DNA of 64,000 nt from JAVVTR01 sp036653535 (GTDB lineage: Bacteria > Bacteroidota > Bacteroidia > Bacteroidales > P3), in contig JAVVTR010000002.1 of the NCBI GenBank assembly GCA_036653535.1, positions 71,916 through 135,915 of the forward strand. Reading direction: 5' to 3'. The position numbers and the translations under genes are program-made. Positions within the stretch are counted from its first letter, which is position 1. The number at the start of each line of letters is the position of its first letter. This document shows positions 1 to 9,224 of this stretch, piece after piece. The notes beneath the pieces were generated by a model. That model did not search any database. It worked only from the letters and a program-made list of their open reading frames with translations, and had not been told where the DNA came from.

Positions 1-780
1 AATATGGGCGCCTTGTGTCAAAGCTAAGGTGTTGACTATAGAAGTTGCGTTCAACATATCTTCCGGACGACCATTTAAAGGTTTCCAAAGCATAGATTTT
101 CGAGATAAACCAACTAAAATAGGCGCTTTGAAAATTTTAAAATCTTTTAGGTCGGATAGCAAACGATAATTGTGCTCTATGGTTTTTCCAAATCCAAATC
201 CGGGATCTATAATAATATCGTGGACCCCTGTTTGATAGGCTAATTCTACTCTTTGCGCAAAATAGCGTATAAGATCTGTAGTAACATGCTCATAGGTCGG
301 ATTTTGTTGCATGTTTTCCGGACGGTTTTGAATGTGCATCAGAATGTACGGAACCTGTAAACGAGCTACCGTATGGAGCATATTATCATCGTAGGTTCCT
401 CCGGAAATATCATTGATAATATCGGCTCCTTCTTCTACACATTTTTGAGCAATATCGGCACGAAAGGTATCGATGGAAATAATAAGTTTAGGAAAGTGTT
501 TGACAATTTCTTTGAGCGGATTTTTTATGCGTCTCCATTCTTCCTCCTGGGATGGAAGATCCGTGCCTGGGCGAGTAGAAACAGCACCTATATCTAAAAT
601 ATCCATTCCATCGCAGCACATTTGATCTATTTTCGCTATAGCATCATTGGTATTAGCACAGCGACTTTCCGCAAAAAAAGAATCGGGAGTCAAATTTAGT
701 ATCCCCATGACTTTTGGGGTGTTGAGATAATATAGATGTCCTTTGATTTTAAGGCTATAACCCATAGTGGCAGCAAGCAT
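1..780 (-). CDS. folP: Dihydropteroate synthase, 3' end cut by window edge
   Basis: Condenses 6-hydroxymethyl-dihydropterin diphosphate with p-aminobenzoate to give dihydropteroate in folate synthesis; cytosolic and the sulfonamide target. The frame is open from ATG at 780 down to base 1 with no stop (260 codons seen), so only the C-terminus is missing. Family motifs read directly: GILNLTPDSFF near the N-terminus, DIGAVSTRPG, an IDTF strand, IIIDPGFGFGKT and LVGLSRKSML near the cut end. An in-frame ATG five codons later (765) is an alternative start. It diverges from the DUF1599 gene with 58 bp between the two start codons. The family call is secure; only the exact start is uncertain. Confidence 0.95.
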   Translation of the reverse strand, partial: MLAATMGYSLKIKGHLYYLNTPKVMGILNLTPDSFFAESRCANTNDAIAKIDQMCCDGMDILDIGAVSTRPGTDLPSQEEEWRRIKNPLKEIVKHFPKLIISIDTFRADIAQKCVEEGADIINDISGGTYDDNMLHTVARLQVPYILMHIQNRPENMQQNPTYEHVTTDLIRYFAQRVELAYQTGVHDIIIDPGFGFGKTIEHNYRLLSDLKDFKIFKAPILVGLSRKSMLWKPLNGRPEDMLNATSIVNTLALTQGAHI

Positions 781-787
781 TTATAAG

Positions 788-818
788 TTGCGAATATAGT
801 AAGAATTATGTACTTTTG
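788..818 (+). promoter_or_regulatory. Bacteroidota-type promoter for the DUF1599-tpiA run
   Basis: TTG at 788-790 and TACTTTTG at 811-818, separated by 20 bp, match the -33/-7 consensus of the Bacteroidota primary sigma factor. The -7 element ends 20 bp before the ATG of the DUF1599 gene. Confidence 0.7.
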
Positions 819-838
819 CAAATAAATATTATCAATTT

Positions 839-1399
839 ATGGAGGCCTCTCTAACTAACCAAGAGTATGCTGAGGTAATTTCTGAATGCAGAAAATTATA
901 TGAGGCAAAACTAAAGGATTACGGCACGGCGTGGCATGTATTACGACCGAGTTCCCTTACGGATCAAATCTATATTAAGGTTAATCGTATTAGAAATATT
1001 CAAATACATTGCAATCAGAAAATAGAAGAGGATATTCGAGGGGAGTTTATTGGTGTAATCAACTATTCTATCATTGCGTTAATACAATTAGAAATTGGAT
1101 TTGAAGAAGTGCCTATTTCTACGGATATAGCATTGGAAAAATACGATAAATACGCAGGCCAAGCTTTCGATTTGATGAGTAATAAAAATCACGATTATGG
1201 AGAAGCTTGGCGAAATATGAGGATAAGTTCTTTGGTGGATATTATTTTGATGAAAATTCTAAGAGTAAAGCAAATAGAAGATCTTCACGGTAAAACGGTG
1301 GTGTCGGAAGGCTTAGATGCGAATTATTTCGACATGTTAAACTATGCCGTTTTTTCCTTAATTAAATTAAACGAGGCGGAGTCTATACCAAGGGTATAA
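839..1399 (+). CDS. DUF1599 domain protein
   Basis: A 186-residue soluble protein with two copies of a similar alpha-helical module. Residues about 10-90 carry KLKDYGTAWHVLR and residues about 105-180 carry KNHDYGEAWRNMR. Each copy ends in a short Asn/Asp-Tyr-Ser/Ala segment (VINYSIIALIQLE, MLNYAVFSLIKLN). This is the DUF1599 family, grouped with nucleotide-modification-associated proteins, whose biochemical role is not established. In Bacteroidales it sits beside folP and the DoxX-like gene as here, so a link to nucleotide or folate metabolism is possible but is inference. The start is fixed by the promoter ending 20 bp upstream. No signal peptide. Confidence 0.85.
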   Translation: MEASLTNQEYAEVISECRKLYEAKLKDYGTAWHVLRPSSLTDQIYIKVNRIRNIQIHCNQKIEEDIRGEFIGVINYSIIALIQLEIGFEEVPISTDIALEKYDKYAGQAFDLMSNKNHDYGEAWRNMRISSLVDIILMKILRVKQIEDLHGKTVVSEGLDANYFDMLNYAVFSLIKLNEAESIPRV

Positions 1400-1447
1400 A
1401 CTAAATAAAGTTTCTTGTTTCGAGTATATATAAATAGATAATTATAA

Positions 1448-2746
1448 ATGAAAAAAATAAATTTTTCTCATTGGATGTATTCTTATATTTTAGTTTTTTT
1501 TACTATTCTTTTATCGGGGGCTATATTTTTCATAAAAGAGTATAGCGTTTTGTTTTTGATACTATTAATAGTAAATATCTTCTTTTGTTTTTTGCATCGA
1601 AAAATGTTTGAACATTCTGTAGTGTCTATTGTTCGCACCTTGGTTGGAGCTCTTTTTATTTTTTCCGGATTTGTCAAAGGTGTGGATCCTATAGGGACGC
1701 AATATGTTATTTACGACTATTTAGAGGCTTATCATTTACCTTGTTTGTTAGATTTATCTCTTCTTTTTTCTTTTCTTTTGAACCTACTTGAATTTACGGT
1801 TGGAGTTGCCTTATTGTTGAATGTGCGTATTAAATTCTTTGCAATAATAGCAGCTTTAATGATGATAGTCTTTACGGCTACCACTTGGTACGATGCAGTT
1901 GCGAATCCGGTTCCAGATTGTGGATGCTTTGGCAAGGCTGTTATTTTAACCAATTGGCAAACGTTTTACAAAAATTTAGTATTAGATGCTTTCGTTCTGA
2001 TTTTATTATTTTCCATGGGGCGGATTCGTTATAAATACCCCATGCGTGTGGAGATTTGGATTCTATTGTTGACCATTATTTTATTTTTAGGTTTTCAAAC
2101 TTATAACTATAGATATTTGCCTTGCATCAATTTTTTAGATTGGAAAGTAGGAAATAGAATGTTGCCCAAAAATCCACTTCCGGTTCAAAATTATTTAACC
2201 TATAAAAACAAAACGACGGGAGAAATTAAAGAGTATCTTTACACACAATGTCCTTTTTCTGATCCTCAATGGGTAAATGAATGGGAATTTGTTAGTAGAC
2301 GGGATGTGGACCCCAACCCTCAAAAGATGAATGTTTCTATTATGGAAAAATATGAAGAGGAAGATGCAGGGGAAGACGTGACACGTTATTTATTTTCGCA
2401 AAAGGATTTTCATTTCGTTATAGTGGCCTACGATTTATCTAAAATGGATTTAAATGGGTTGAAAAAGATGCTATCTGTAATGCAAAAAATGGAGATAGCA
2501 GGCTATGATTATTGTGTACTAACCTCCTCCTCTGTAAAAGAAGCAGAAGCATTAAAAGAAAAATTAGGGATGCCCGATTTGCGTTTTTACTATTCGGATG
2601 ATACTGCTTTAAAGGGAATGATTCGTTCGAATCCCGGCCTTCTATTGTTTAAGGATTCCGTCATTTTGGGGGCATGGGCTTGGAGAAATCTTCCACAGGC
2701 AGAAGAGATAAATTTTGCCACTTTGGTTAAAAAAAATTATAAGTAA
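1448..2746 (+). CDS. BT_3928-type membrane protein: DoxX/MauE-like domain plus thioredoxin-like tail
   Basis: 432 residues. The first ~225 hold about six hydrophobic helices of the DoxX/MauE kind, including the ALFIFSGFVKGVDPIG signature and a loop VPDCGCFGKAV with closely spaced cysteines, as in MauE proteins of disulfide chemistry. The C-terminal ~190 residues are soluble and look like a thioredoxin-fold domain, with no CxxC active site visible. The family occurs next to tpiA in Bacteroidales. A role in periplasmic redox or in handling a periplasmic substrate is inference. It lies 48 bp after the DUF1599 gene and 17 bp before tpiA, so the three are probably co-transcribed. Confidence 0.8.
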   Translation: MKKINFSHWMYSYILVFFTILLSGAIFFIKEYSVLFLILLIVNIFFCFLHRKMFEHSVVSIVRTLVGALFIFSGFVKGVDPIGTQYVIYDYLEAYHLPCLLDLSLLFSFLLNLLEFTVGVALLLNVRIKFFAIIAALMMIVFTATTWYDAVANPVPDCGCFGKAVILTNWQTFYKNLVLDAFVLILLFSMGRIRYKYPMRVEIWILLLTIILFLGFQTYNYRYLPCINFLDWKVGNRMLPKNPLPVQNYLTYKNKTTGEIKEYLYTQCPFSDPQWVNEWEFVSRRDVDPNPQKMNVSIMEKYEEEDAGEDVTRYLFSQKDFHFVIVAYDLSKMDLNGLKKMLSVMQKMEIAGYDYCVLTSSSVKEAEALKEKLGMPDLRFYYSDDTALKGMIRSNPGLLLFKDSVILGAWAWRNLPQAEEINFATLVKKNYK

Positions 2747-2763
2747 TAAAAAAACACTAAGGG

Positions 2764-3540
2764 ATGAGAAGAAAAATTGTAGCTGGCAATTGGAAGATGA
2801 ATAAGACTTTCCAAGGCGCAGAAGAATTATTAAATGAATTGGCAGAACGAATGGAAACAGGGGCCACTTCGCATAATGTAGAGGCCTTAGTATGCCCTCC
2901 ATTTTTGTATATGGAAATGGCGTTAGATCTTTGTGTTACAGATGAAGGGGAGTCGCTTTTTGGCGTTGGAGTGCAAGATGTAAGTGAGCATGAACAAGGT
3001 GCTTATACTGGAGAAATTTCTGCAGATATGTTGGCTTCCATGGGTGTTGAATATTGTATTGTTGGTCATTCTGAGCGAAGAAAATATTTTAAAGAAACCG
3101 ACGAGCAGATTGGTCGGAAAGTAGAACGTTTGTTGGAAAATAAAATAACCCCTATTGTGTGCTGTGGAGAATCGTTAGAAGACAGGGAAAATCAGCGATA
3201 TTTTGAGGTTATAGAGGCTCAATTAGAAAAAGGCTTATTTGCATTAAAGCCATTAGATTTTGTTCAACTAATACTTGCATACGAACCGGTTTGGGCCATA
3301 GGTACAGGAAAAACAGCCACTCCCGAGCAGGCGCAAGAGGTACATGCTTTTATAAGAAATAAAATTCAAGACAAATACGGAAAAGAAATAGCACGGAAAA
3401 TACCTATTTTGTACGGAGGAAGTTGTAATGCAAAAAATGCTTCCGATTTATTTGCACAAGCAGATATAGATGGAGGTTTAATAGGTGGAGCTGCATTAAA
3501 AGCAGATGATTTTCTAAAAATTATTAATTCTTTTGAATAG
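2764..3540 (+). CDS. tpiA: Triosephosphate isomerase
   Basis: Interconverts dihydroxyacetone phosphate and glyceraldehyde 3-phosphate in glycolysis and gluconeogenesis; cytosolic TIM barrel. At 258 residues it has normal family length. Catalytic residues are all present: Lys11 in GNWKMNK, His102 in IVGHSERR and Glu174 in AYEPVWAIGTGKTA, followed by the phosphate-binding ILYGGSCN and GGLIGGAAL loops. It starts 17 bp after the DoxX-like gene. In several Bacteroidales tpiA is followed by a SPOR protein and folE; here it is followed by prmA. Confidence 0.98.
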   Translation: MRRKIVAGNWKMNKTFQGAEELLNELAERMETGATSHNVEALVCPPFLYMEMALDLCVTDEGESLFGVGVQDVSEHEQGAYTGEISADMLASMGVEYCIVGHSERRKYFKETDEQIGRKVERLLENKITPIVCCGESLEDRENQRYFEVIEAQLEKGLFALKPLDFVQLILAYEPVWAIGTGKTATPEQAQEVHAFIRNKIQDKYGKEIARKIPILYGGSCNAKNASDLFAQADIDGGLIGGAALKADDFLKIINSFE

Positions 3541-3614
3541 GCTAATTTTAAATACCATCTAAGTCTAATCCAATTAGACCATTTCAAAATATTCCTTAGA
3601 AAAAAGGTAACATT

Positions 3615-4442
3615 ATGGATTATTATCAAATAAGCATTTATCATCATTTGACAGAGGATGCAGTGGATTTGTGTATAGATGATTTGGGTGGAATAGGTTT
3701 TGAATCTTTTGAAGAAAAAGCAGATGTTATTATAGCTTATATTTCGAAAGAAAACTACCAAATAGAAGCATTGAATTTATGTTTATCCTCTTACGGGGGA
3801 GTAGATAAATGCGAAACTGTTTTGGTTCCAGATCAAGATTGGAATGCTGTTTGGGAAGCTAATTATAAGGGGGTTCGATTTGATAATTTTTGTTTTATTC
3901 ATGCCCCTTCTCATAATTTATTACCCGAGGTAAAACATAATATAGAAATTGAACCTAAGATGTCTTTTGGTACGGCACACCATCCAACAACAGCTTTAAT
4001 GATCCGCTTTTTAGAGAAAGATACGGTAAGAGGGAAAGAGGTTTTGGATATGGGGTGTGGAACCGGAATCTTGGCCATTTTGGCATATAAAGAAGGCGCT
4101 TCCAAAGTGGTGGCTATTGATAATGATAATTGGGCTTACAAAAACAGTGTAGAAAATGCAAGGCGCAATCAGGCACTCCCTATAGAAATTATTCAAGCAG
4201 ATGCAGCAGTATTGAAAAATAGGCATTTTGATGTTATTATAGCCAATATTAATCGTAATATTCTATTAAGAGATATATGTATTTATGCCGATTGTTTACC
4301 AGTTTCAGGAAATTTATATTTGAGCGGGTTTTATGAAAGGGATGTAGAGAAGATAGAAGAAGAGTGCAATGCACACAAATTGTTTTGTGTCTCTCATGAA
4401 AATCTTGACGAATGGGTTGCATTGAAATTTGTAAAGAAATAA
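3615..4442 (+). CDS. prmA: Ribosomal protein L11 methyltransferase
   Basis: SAM-dependent methyltransferase that trimethylates ribosomal protein L11. It has 275 residues, slightly short of the E. coli enzyme, as is usual in Bacteroidota. An N-terminal substrate-recognition domain (about 1-110) is followed by a Rossmann methyltransferase domain with motif I VLDMGCGTGILAI at about 143-155, an acidic motif II (VVAIDND) and the catalytic-region IIANINRNIL at about 207-216. The PKMSFGTAHHPTT segment is characteristic of PrmA. The stop is 2 bp before the preferred GTG start of the next gene, which suggests coupling. Confidence 0.95.
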   Translation: MDYYQISIYHHLTEDAVDLCIDDLGGIGFESFEEKADVIIAYISKENYQIEALNLCLSSYGGVDKCETVLVPDQDWNAVWEANYKGVRFDNFCFIHAPSHNLLPEVKHNIEIEPKMSFGTAHHPTTALMIRFLEKDTVRGKEVLDMGCGTGILAILAYKEGASKVVAIDNDNWAYKNSVENARRNQALPIEIIQADAAVLKNRHFDVIIANINRNILLRDICIYADCLPVSGNLYLSGFYERDVEKIEEECNAHKLFCVSHENLDEWVALKFVKK

Positions 4443-4444
4443 AA

Positions 4445-7400
4445 GTGGTACAGATACGAATAAAACGATGTTTTAAGTTCTTCTTTCTTCTTTTGTTATT
4501 GGAAATAAATTTTTCTTCTTCCGTATTTGCACAGCAGAAAGGAAATCCATTTGAAAATGTGGAGAATTTTCAAATGGATTTGATGACTTTTATGCAGAAA
4601 AATCCTAATTTTAGTAAGGAAAAAAAACAACAAATTGCTCAAGAAGTATCGACCTACATTGCATATTATTCCACTTTAAATTTGGAAGATCAAACAACTA
4701 TCTTGCAAATAAGTAAAAAAGCCTTACAAAATAATCTTACTATTTTTCCCGATTTATTTCGTTTTTATCTTACGTACCAAAAAGTGGGCGATAGTATTCC
4801 CTCTTCTCTAGACTCTTGGGTAGAAGCCTTAGATTCTTTATTAGAAACACACAAAATAAAAGAGTTTAATGCATTGGTGGATAATTCCTTGCAGCTTATA
4901 TCTGAAAGAGTTTTAAATAAAAGTACTTCTGCTACTTGGACTGTTTCTAATTTAGATCTTGTTTTTGCTAAATTACCAGAGCCAAATTTTGTTTTTTCTT
5001 CTATCCGTTTAATTTGCAAGGCTTATGCCGACAGTTCTTGTATCTATAATACCAAAGGAACTTATTATCCGTTGAAAAAGGTATTTCTTGGTTCTGGTGG
5101 ACGGGTTCATTGGTCAAGATCAGGCTTAGATAAGGATAGTTGCTATGCCATATTATCTAATTATCAACTTTCTTTAAACTTAGCCAAATATACGGCAGAT
5201 AGTGTTTCTCTCTTTCACTCCACTTTATTTAGACAGCCACTATTCGGTTTTTTTTCCGATAAGTTAAGTGCATCTTCTAATCTTTCTGAAAGTATTTATC
5301 CACAGTTTATTTCCTATAATGATGATTTATATATTACCGATGTGTTTCCGAATATCGATATAAAGGGGCCCTATCAGCAGCAAGGAAAACGAACTTTTTT
5401 TGGAAAAGCAGATCAAATGGCGACGCTTTTCATTCGAAAGGATCATACTTATTTAGGACGCATAGTCTCCAATAATTTAATATTGAAAGAGGATAAAATC
5501 ACCACTCCATTCGCTCAATTTTTTATGTATTTGGATCAGGATTCACTTTATAATAATGCCTGCGAAATACGTTATTCTAACACAGATAGATCCTTTCAAA
5601 TAGGTTATTCTCCTCGATTTAATGTAGACATGCCGTTTATGGATACTTACCATGGTCTTAGAATGAATTTTGAAACTATGATTTGGTACTTAGATCGTCA
5701 GCTGGCAGAAATAGGTATGTTTAAAATGGTAGATCGAAAAGGGATAGCTACGTTTAAATCGGTAGATTTATTTTCCACTCAAGAAATGGGGGAAATTATG
5801 CAGGGAATGGATAGAAATCCATTGTTTTTATTGAAGCAACAATCCCAAAGGGAGGGAAGTAGACAATTAAACATTTCCGATATTGCTCTGAATTTTGGTA
5901 TTTCGGAAACTTCTATTAAATCCCTTTTATTGAACATGGCTTCCATTGGCCTTTTAACTTACAATCCCGATGAAAACAAGGTAAATCTTCTTCCCAAACT
6001 ATTTCATGATTTAGCGGTTTCGACAGGCAATGTAGATTTTGATGTTTTGGAATTTATTTCCGGTAGTGAGGATTTAATAAAAGCTCATTTATATTTAGAT
6101 AGTTTAAATCTACAGGTGATAGGAGTAGATAAAGTTTTTTTAAGTCGTAAACAAAATGTATATATCAAGCCCCAAGGAACCCTGGTAAATATATTAAAAA
6201 ATAGAGATTTTAAATTTGATGGTTTCTTACACGGAGGCACCTTTGATTTTTATGTTAAAGATGCAAAATTTCAGTATAAAGATTTTAAAATAGAGATTGG
6301 CACCGTGGATACATTGTCGTTTTCTGTTCGTGCAAAAGATGCAAATGATAATAAAAAAGACTATCAGGTAAGTACCTTGCTTAAATCTTTGTCGGGAGTT
6401 TTATATATAGATTCTTCTTTAAACAAGGGCGGAATTCAAAATTTTCCGGCATATCCCATTTTTGAAAGCACTATTCCATCTTATGTTTATTATAATGGAA
6501 AAGACATACAGGATGGCGTTTACACTACGGATTCCTTTTATTTTTTAGTAGATCCTTTTCGAATAGAACAATTAAATACGTTTGTTACAGATAGTATTCG
6601 TTTTGCAGGAACTCTTTTTTCTGCTGGTATTTTCCCTAACATAAAAGATGCTTTAGTGGTAATGCCCGATTTTTCCTTGGGATTTACGAAAACATCCCCT
6701 TTGGAAGGATGGCCGGCTTATGGAATGCAAACTCGTTTTTTCCATAAATTAAGATTAGATAAACAAGGTTTAGTTGGTTCAGGTCAATTGGATTATTTAA
6801 ATTCTACCACCAAGTCGAAACGAATGATTTTCCAACCTCATAACATGTATGCTATTGCCGACTCTTTTCGTATGGAAAATTATGTAGGATCTTCTATATC
6901 TTATCCTACCATAGAGGGGGTAAATACAAAAGTGGAATTTAATCCTTTGTGTTCTATTTATACCCTTAGCACTATAAAAGATTCGGCAGTTTATGTATTT
7001 GATGAAAAATGGAAATTTAATGGAACCTACCTGTTTTCTCCGGTTTTATCGAAGGCTAAAGGACTTTTAAGCAAGGGAAAAGAGGCTCAATTGTTTTCTC
7101 CATCTTTCGATTGGTCTTCTCGTTGGTTTACTTCCGACACCACTACTGTAAAAATATTTACGGTAGATGGAAAGAATAATTTGTTTTATTCTACTGGTTA
7201 TTATGCAGAAATACAATTAGATGATCAAGAGGCAAAAATGGATGCTTATACGCAGCGTTCACCCGTATTATTTCCATTGAATGCTTATTTCACCAAGGTT
7301 TCTTCTCTGAAATGGAACTTTCGGGATAAGACGATAAATATGAAACATGGTTCGCCTATCTCTTTAGAAGAGACAACTGTCTTAGATAATTTGCCATTAG

Positions 7401-9016
7401 CCTCTCTTTTTACAGCCAACATACCGGGAGAAAAGTATATTTCCATAAGAAAAGATCAAGACTCCTTAAATTTCACAACACAACATTCCCTATTTAACTA
7501 TGCCGACACCCTGCTTACAGTAGAAAATGTATATAAAATTTTGGTTGCAGATGCCCTTCTTGTTCCTTTTGCAAAGGAAGTAACCATAGGCCCGAATGCT
7601 AAAATAAAGCCCTTAAAAGAAGCCCTATTGTTGTTCGATAAAGAAAATCCTGTTTATTCTTTTTATCGTGTTTCTGCCGATATACTTTCGGCTAAAGATT
7701 ATAAAGCTTCAGGCTTTTACAATTATAAGGCGCCTATGTTATCGAATCAACCCATTTATTTTTCGAATATAAGTCCGGATTTGTATGGGCATTCTATGGC
7801 ACAGACTTATATTCCTATAGATTCTAATCCTTTAAATTTAAGTAATGCATTTGAATATGTTGGTAAAATAAATATAAATGCAGCCCATCCGTTTGCTTTT
7901 TTTGATGGTACGCTTAGAATGAAGTATAGGTGTGAAAATATAGAGGAAGAACCAACCGTAGAGCCTACATTCATGGATACGGCTGTGAATATATTTAGTA
8001 CTGGCATTCGATTTAAAAGTTATCTTAATCCAGATTCTATAGCTATTCCCATAGATCCTTCTACTCGCAATTGGAGTGGAAGAACATTGGGATGTGGATT
8101 TTATACACAGGCACATTCCGGTAATCCACAATTTGTTTTTTTGCAGCCGATTCGATCTACCGATATGCCCATAATATCGGCGGAAGGAAGTTTGCAGTTC
8201 TCTATGGAGAACAAGGCTTATAAAATAGTAGATACGAATAATATGGAGGCATTATCACTGCAATTATCGCATTGTTTTGCCACCGCTACAGATTTTATAA
8301 AATTAAATTTACGTACAGAGGAATTTCGATCGGAGTTTTATGGAAATCTTTCTAAAAATACGGAAGAGGAAAAATTTTTATTACAAACTGTTGCCGCTTT
8401 TGATTTTTATTTTAGCAAAGAGTTATTTAAGGAAATGGCTTCCGTCCTTAATAAAAATATTAATTTAACAGGGGCAGACTTGGCGAACCGTCCTCTTTTT
8501 AAGTCGTATGTTTACAAAAAGAATTCAGAAAAAGAATCTCAGCGGATAGAATGCGACATTAATACTTATGGCTCTTATACAAAAATTCCAGATGCTTTAC
8601 GGCATTCTCTTCTCTTTTCCAATTTATTCTTGGAATGGAAGGAAGAAGAGCAGGCTTATGTGTCGAAAGGACAGGCAGAATTAGTTTCCGTAGACGAAAG
8701 TCCCATTGGTAAGCAGATGAAAGTGTATCTGAAAATTACTCGTACTCGTAGAGGAGATCAGGTAGATATTTATATAGAAGCAAGCCGATTTTCGTGGTTT
8801 TATATAAGTTATTCGGATCATTTTTTGCAAATTATTTCTTCAGATATGGCTTTTAATAATATGCTTTCCCAAGTAAAAATCGGAAAACGAAAAAGGGCAA
8901 AGTATGAATTTAGTTTATCCACATTAAGAAAAAGGAATAACTTTGTTTATTCTATGGAGCAAGGGAGTAATTTTGAGGATGAAGCAGAGTCGCAGGAACG
9001 ACAGGAAGAAGAATAA
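4445..9016 (+). CDS. Very large exported protein of unknown function
   Basis: I do not recognise this family. An ATG at 4412 would overlap prmA by 31 bp and place polar residues before the signal peptide. GTG at 4445, 2 bp after the prmA stop, gives a clean export signal (basic start, FFFLLLLLE core, VFAQQ cleavage region), so 1523 residues is preferred. The body is mostly predicted beta-rich with repeated short strands, without a lipobox or C-terminal sorting domain. One stretch at about 476-525 (ISDIALNFGISETSIKSLLL) resembles a winged-helix fold, odd for an exported protein. The C-terminus is acidic. The stop codon lies inside a 46-bp repeat shared with the lpxB start region, so the native C-terminus may have been altered. 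Confidence 0.7.
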   Translation: MVQIRIKRCFKFFFLLLLLEINFSSSVFAQQKGNPFENVENFQMDLMTFMQKNPNFSKEKKQQIAQEVSTYIAYYSTLNLEDQTTILQISKKALQNNLTIFPDLFRFYLTYQKVGDSIPSSLDSWVEALDSLLETHKIKEFNALVDNSLQLISERVLNKSTSATWTVSNLDLVFAKLPEPNFVFSSIRLICKAYADSSCIYNTKGTYYPLKKVFLGSGGRVHWSRSGLDKDSCYAILSNYQLSLNLAKYTADSVSLFHSTLFRQPLFGFFSDKLSASSNLSESIYPQFISYNDDLYITDVFPNIDIKGPYQQQGKRTFFGKADQMATLFIRKDHTYLGRIVSNNLILKEDKITTPFAQFFMYLDQDSLYNNACEIRYSNTDRSFQIGYSPRFNVDMPFMDTYHGLRMNFETMIWYLDRQLAEIGMFKMVDRKGIATFKSVDLFSTQEMGEIMQGMDRNPLFLLKQQSQREGSRQLNISDIALNFGISETSIKSLLLNMASIGLLTYNPDENKVNLLPKLFHDLAVSTGNVDFDVLEFISGSEDLIKAHLYLDSLNLQVIGVDKVFLSRKQNVYIKPQGTLVNILKNRDFKFDGFLHGGTFDFYVKDAKFQYKDFKIEIGTVDTLSFSVRAKDANDNKKDYQVSTLLKSLSGVLYIDSSLNKGGIQNFPAYPIFESTIPSYVYYNGKDIQDGVYTTDSFYFLVDPFRIEQLNTFVTDSIRFAGTLFSAGIFPNIKDALVVMPDFSLGFTKTSPLEGWPAYGMQTRFFHKLRLDKQGLVGSGQLDYLNSTTKSKRMIFQPHNMYAIADSFRMENYVGSSISYPTIEGVNTKVEFNPLCSIYTLSTIKDSAVYVFDEKWKFNGTYLFSPVLSKAKGLLSKGKEAQLFSPSFDWSSRWFTSDTTTVKIFTVDGKNNLFYSTGYYAEIQLDDQEAKMDAYTQRSPVLFPLNAYFTKVSSLKWNFRDKTINMKHGSPISLEETTVLDNLPLASLFTANIPGEKYISIRKDQDSLNFTTQHSLFNYADTLLTVENVYKILVADALLVPFAKEVTIGPNAKIKPLKEALLLFDKENPVYSFYRVSADILSAKDYKASGFYNYKAPMLSNQPIYFSNISPDLYGHSMAQTYIPIDSNPLNLSNAFEYVGKININAAHPFAFFDGTLRMKYRCENIEEEPTVEPTFMDTAVNIFSTGIRFKSYLNPDSIAIPIDPSTRNWSGRTLGCGFYTQAHSGNPQFVFLQPIRSTDMPIISAEGSLQFSMENKAYKIVDTNNMEALSLQLSHCFATATDFIKLNLRTEEFRSEFYGNLSKNTEEEKFLLQTVAAFDFYFSKELFKEMASVLNKNINLTGADLANRPLFKSYVYKKNSEKESQRIECDINTYGSYTKIPDALRHSLLFSNLFLEWKEEEQAYVSKGQAELVSVDESPIGKQMKVYLKITRTRRGDQVDIYIEASRFSWFYISYSDHFLQIISSDMAFNNMLSQVKIGKRKRAKYEFSLSTLRKRNNFVYSMEQGSNFEDEAESQERQEEE

Positions 9017-9059
9017 TATTTCATACGAAAATAATTTTAATAAATAGGACGTATAGAAC
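9014..9059 (-). repeat. 46-bp dispersed inverted repeat, copy A
   Basis: The reverse complement of 9014-9059 matches 56200-56245 at 45 of 46 positions; the single difference is C versus T, where copy B has T at 56212. Homology stops sharply at both ends. Copy A supplies the TAA stop of the 1523-residue gene. Copy B covers the leader and first eleven bases of lpxB, so copy A looks like a displaced, inverted piece of the lpxB 5' region. Confidence 0.85.
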
Positions 9060-9138
9060 GATTGTGTTAAGTCGAAGTAGAATCAAAATGCAGTTTTGAG
9101 CTTTGTTGAGGCGAACAATCTTCGGCTTTGTCCAACTC

Positions 9139-9191
9139 CACTTGGGGAGAGTTGTTTCCATGTTCTTAGTTGAGCTAAGAAGTTCCAAGTG
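9139..9191. repeat. Nested inverted repeats upstream of plsY
   Basis: CACTTGG at 9139-9145 pairs with CCAAGTG at 9185-9191. Inside it TTCTTAG at 9163-9169 pairs with CTAAGAA at 9175-9181 around a 5-nt loop. The 208-bp gap holding this structure is visibly richer in G+C than nearby spacers. It could be an RNA leader structure of plsY or debris of a mobile element; no family is recognised. Confidence 0.4.
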
Positions 9192-9224
9192 TGGGTATTC
9201 CCAAAACAAAAAAAAGATAAAAAT

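Noticed and set aside
373..597. Plus-strand frame of 74 codons inside folP
   Set aside because: It is fully antisense to conserved folP motifs and lacks a promoter.
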